From: Pycnopodia helianthoides
Lineage: Eukaryota; Echinodermata; Asteroidea; Forcipulatida; Asteriidae
Direction: 5' to 3'
Length of the DNA stretch: 64,000 nucleotides
Assembly: GCA_032158295.1 (NCBI GenBank)
Contig: CM063251.1
Location: forward strand, 14,645,757 to 14,709,756
Below: more notes on this DNA, generated by a model
What the model saw: the letters and a program-made list of their open reading frames with translations, nothing else
Told to the model about the DNA's origin: nothing
Database searches by the model: none
Position numbering within the stretch: position 1 is the first letter of the stretch
DNA letters: not shown here

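Noticed and set aside
2624..64000. Processed or decayed DNAH6 pseudogene
   Set aside because: Introns and splice sites are intact, no substitution creates a stop in the true frame, and P-loops and Walker B are kept. Ten isolated indels fit consensus error better.
2624..64000. Assignment to DNAH1, DNAH3, DNAH7 or DNAH12
   Set aside because: Key blocks ([37 protein letters not shown]) agree with DNAH6 and differ from what I recall of the others. A database search was not possible here.
2624..64000. Minor (U12-type) introns
   Set aside because: No donor matches RTATCCTT. The odd donors (GTTTGC, GTTCGT, GTTGGT, GTCAGT) are ordinary weak GT sites.

Overview
The window holds most of one large eukaryotic gene, read on the minus strand: the axonemal dynein heavy chain DNAH6 (single-headed inner-arm type). 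Sixty-two coding exons can be followed from 64000 (5' side, incomplete) down to the stop codon at 2624-2626. All exons have GT donors and AG acceptors, and the phases agree across every junction once ten single-base indels are allowed for. The exons code for about 3,694 residues. The human protein is about 4,160 residues, so roughly the first 460 (the start of the tail) lie beyond 64000. No other protein-coding gene and no free-standing RNA gene can be supported.

Layout, in transcription order (high to low coordinates): tail, 64000-54700; linker, about 54000-49491; AAA1 with the catalytic P-loop, 48996-46651; AAA2, 45868-42126; AAA3, 41081-36711; AAA4, 35967-32412; stalk coiled coil 1, microtubule-binding tip and coiled coil 2, 32400-28112; AAA5, 26805-22502; AAA6 and the C-terminal domain, 21577-2624. 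Domain borders are inferred from family knowledge. The four P-loops (AAA1-AAA4) are directly visible. Below 2624 lie the 3' flank, a degenerate repeat (2250-2562) and a four-copy tandem repeat (1-704).

The introns are full of dispersed elements: foldback elements with the end GGGCCCAATTTCATAGAGCT, TTAA-bounded miniature elements (one nested inside another repeat), tRNA-derived SINEs in both orientations, palindromes built on TAGGACTAGTCCTA, and two 34-bp minisatellites. This repeat set, with a DNAH6 very close to deuterostome orthologues, suggests an echinoderm, most likely a sea star. That placement is inference from repeat style and was not searched.

Points most worth a second look: the ten coding indels, six of them in the stalk/tip exons; a partial triplication of the AAA2 P-loop exon with its splice acceptor; a possible acidic cassette exon (7575-7691) inside a tandem array; CTCF-like cores inside a dispersed element; and a minisatellite that seems to have grown from a dispersed repeat whose unexpanded relative is also in the window. 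I found no sign of a novel multi-gene system.
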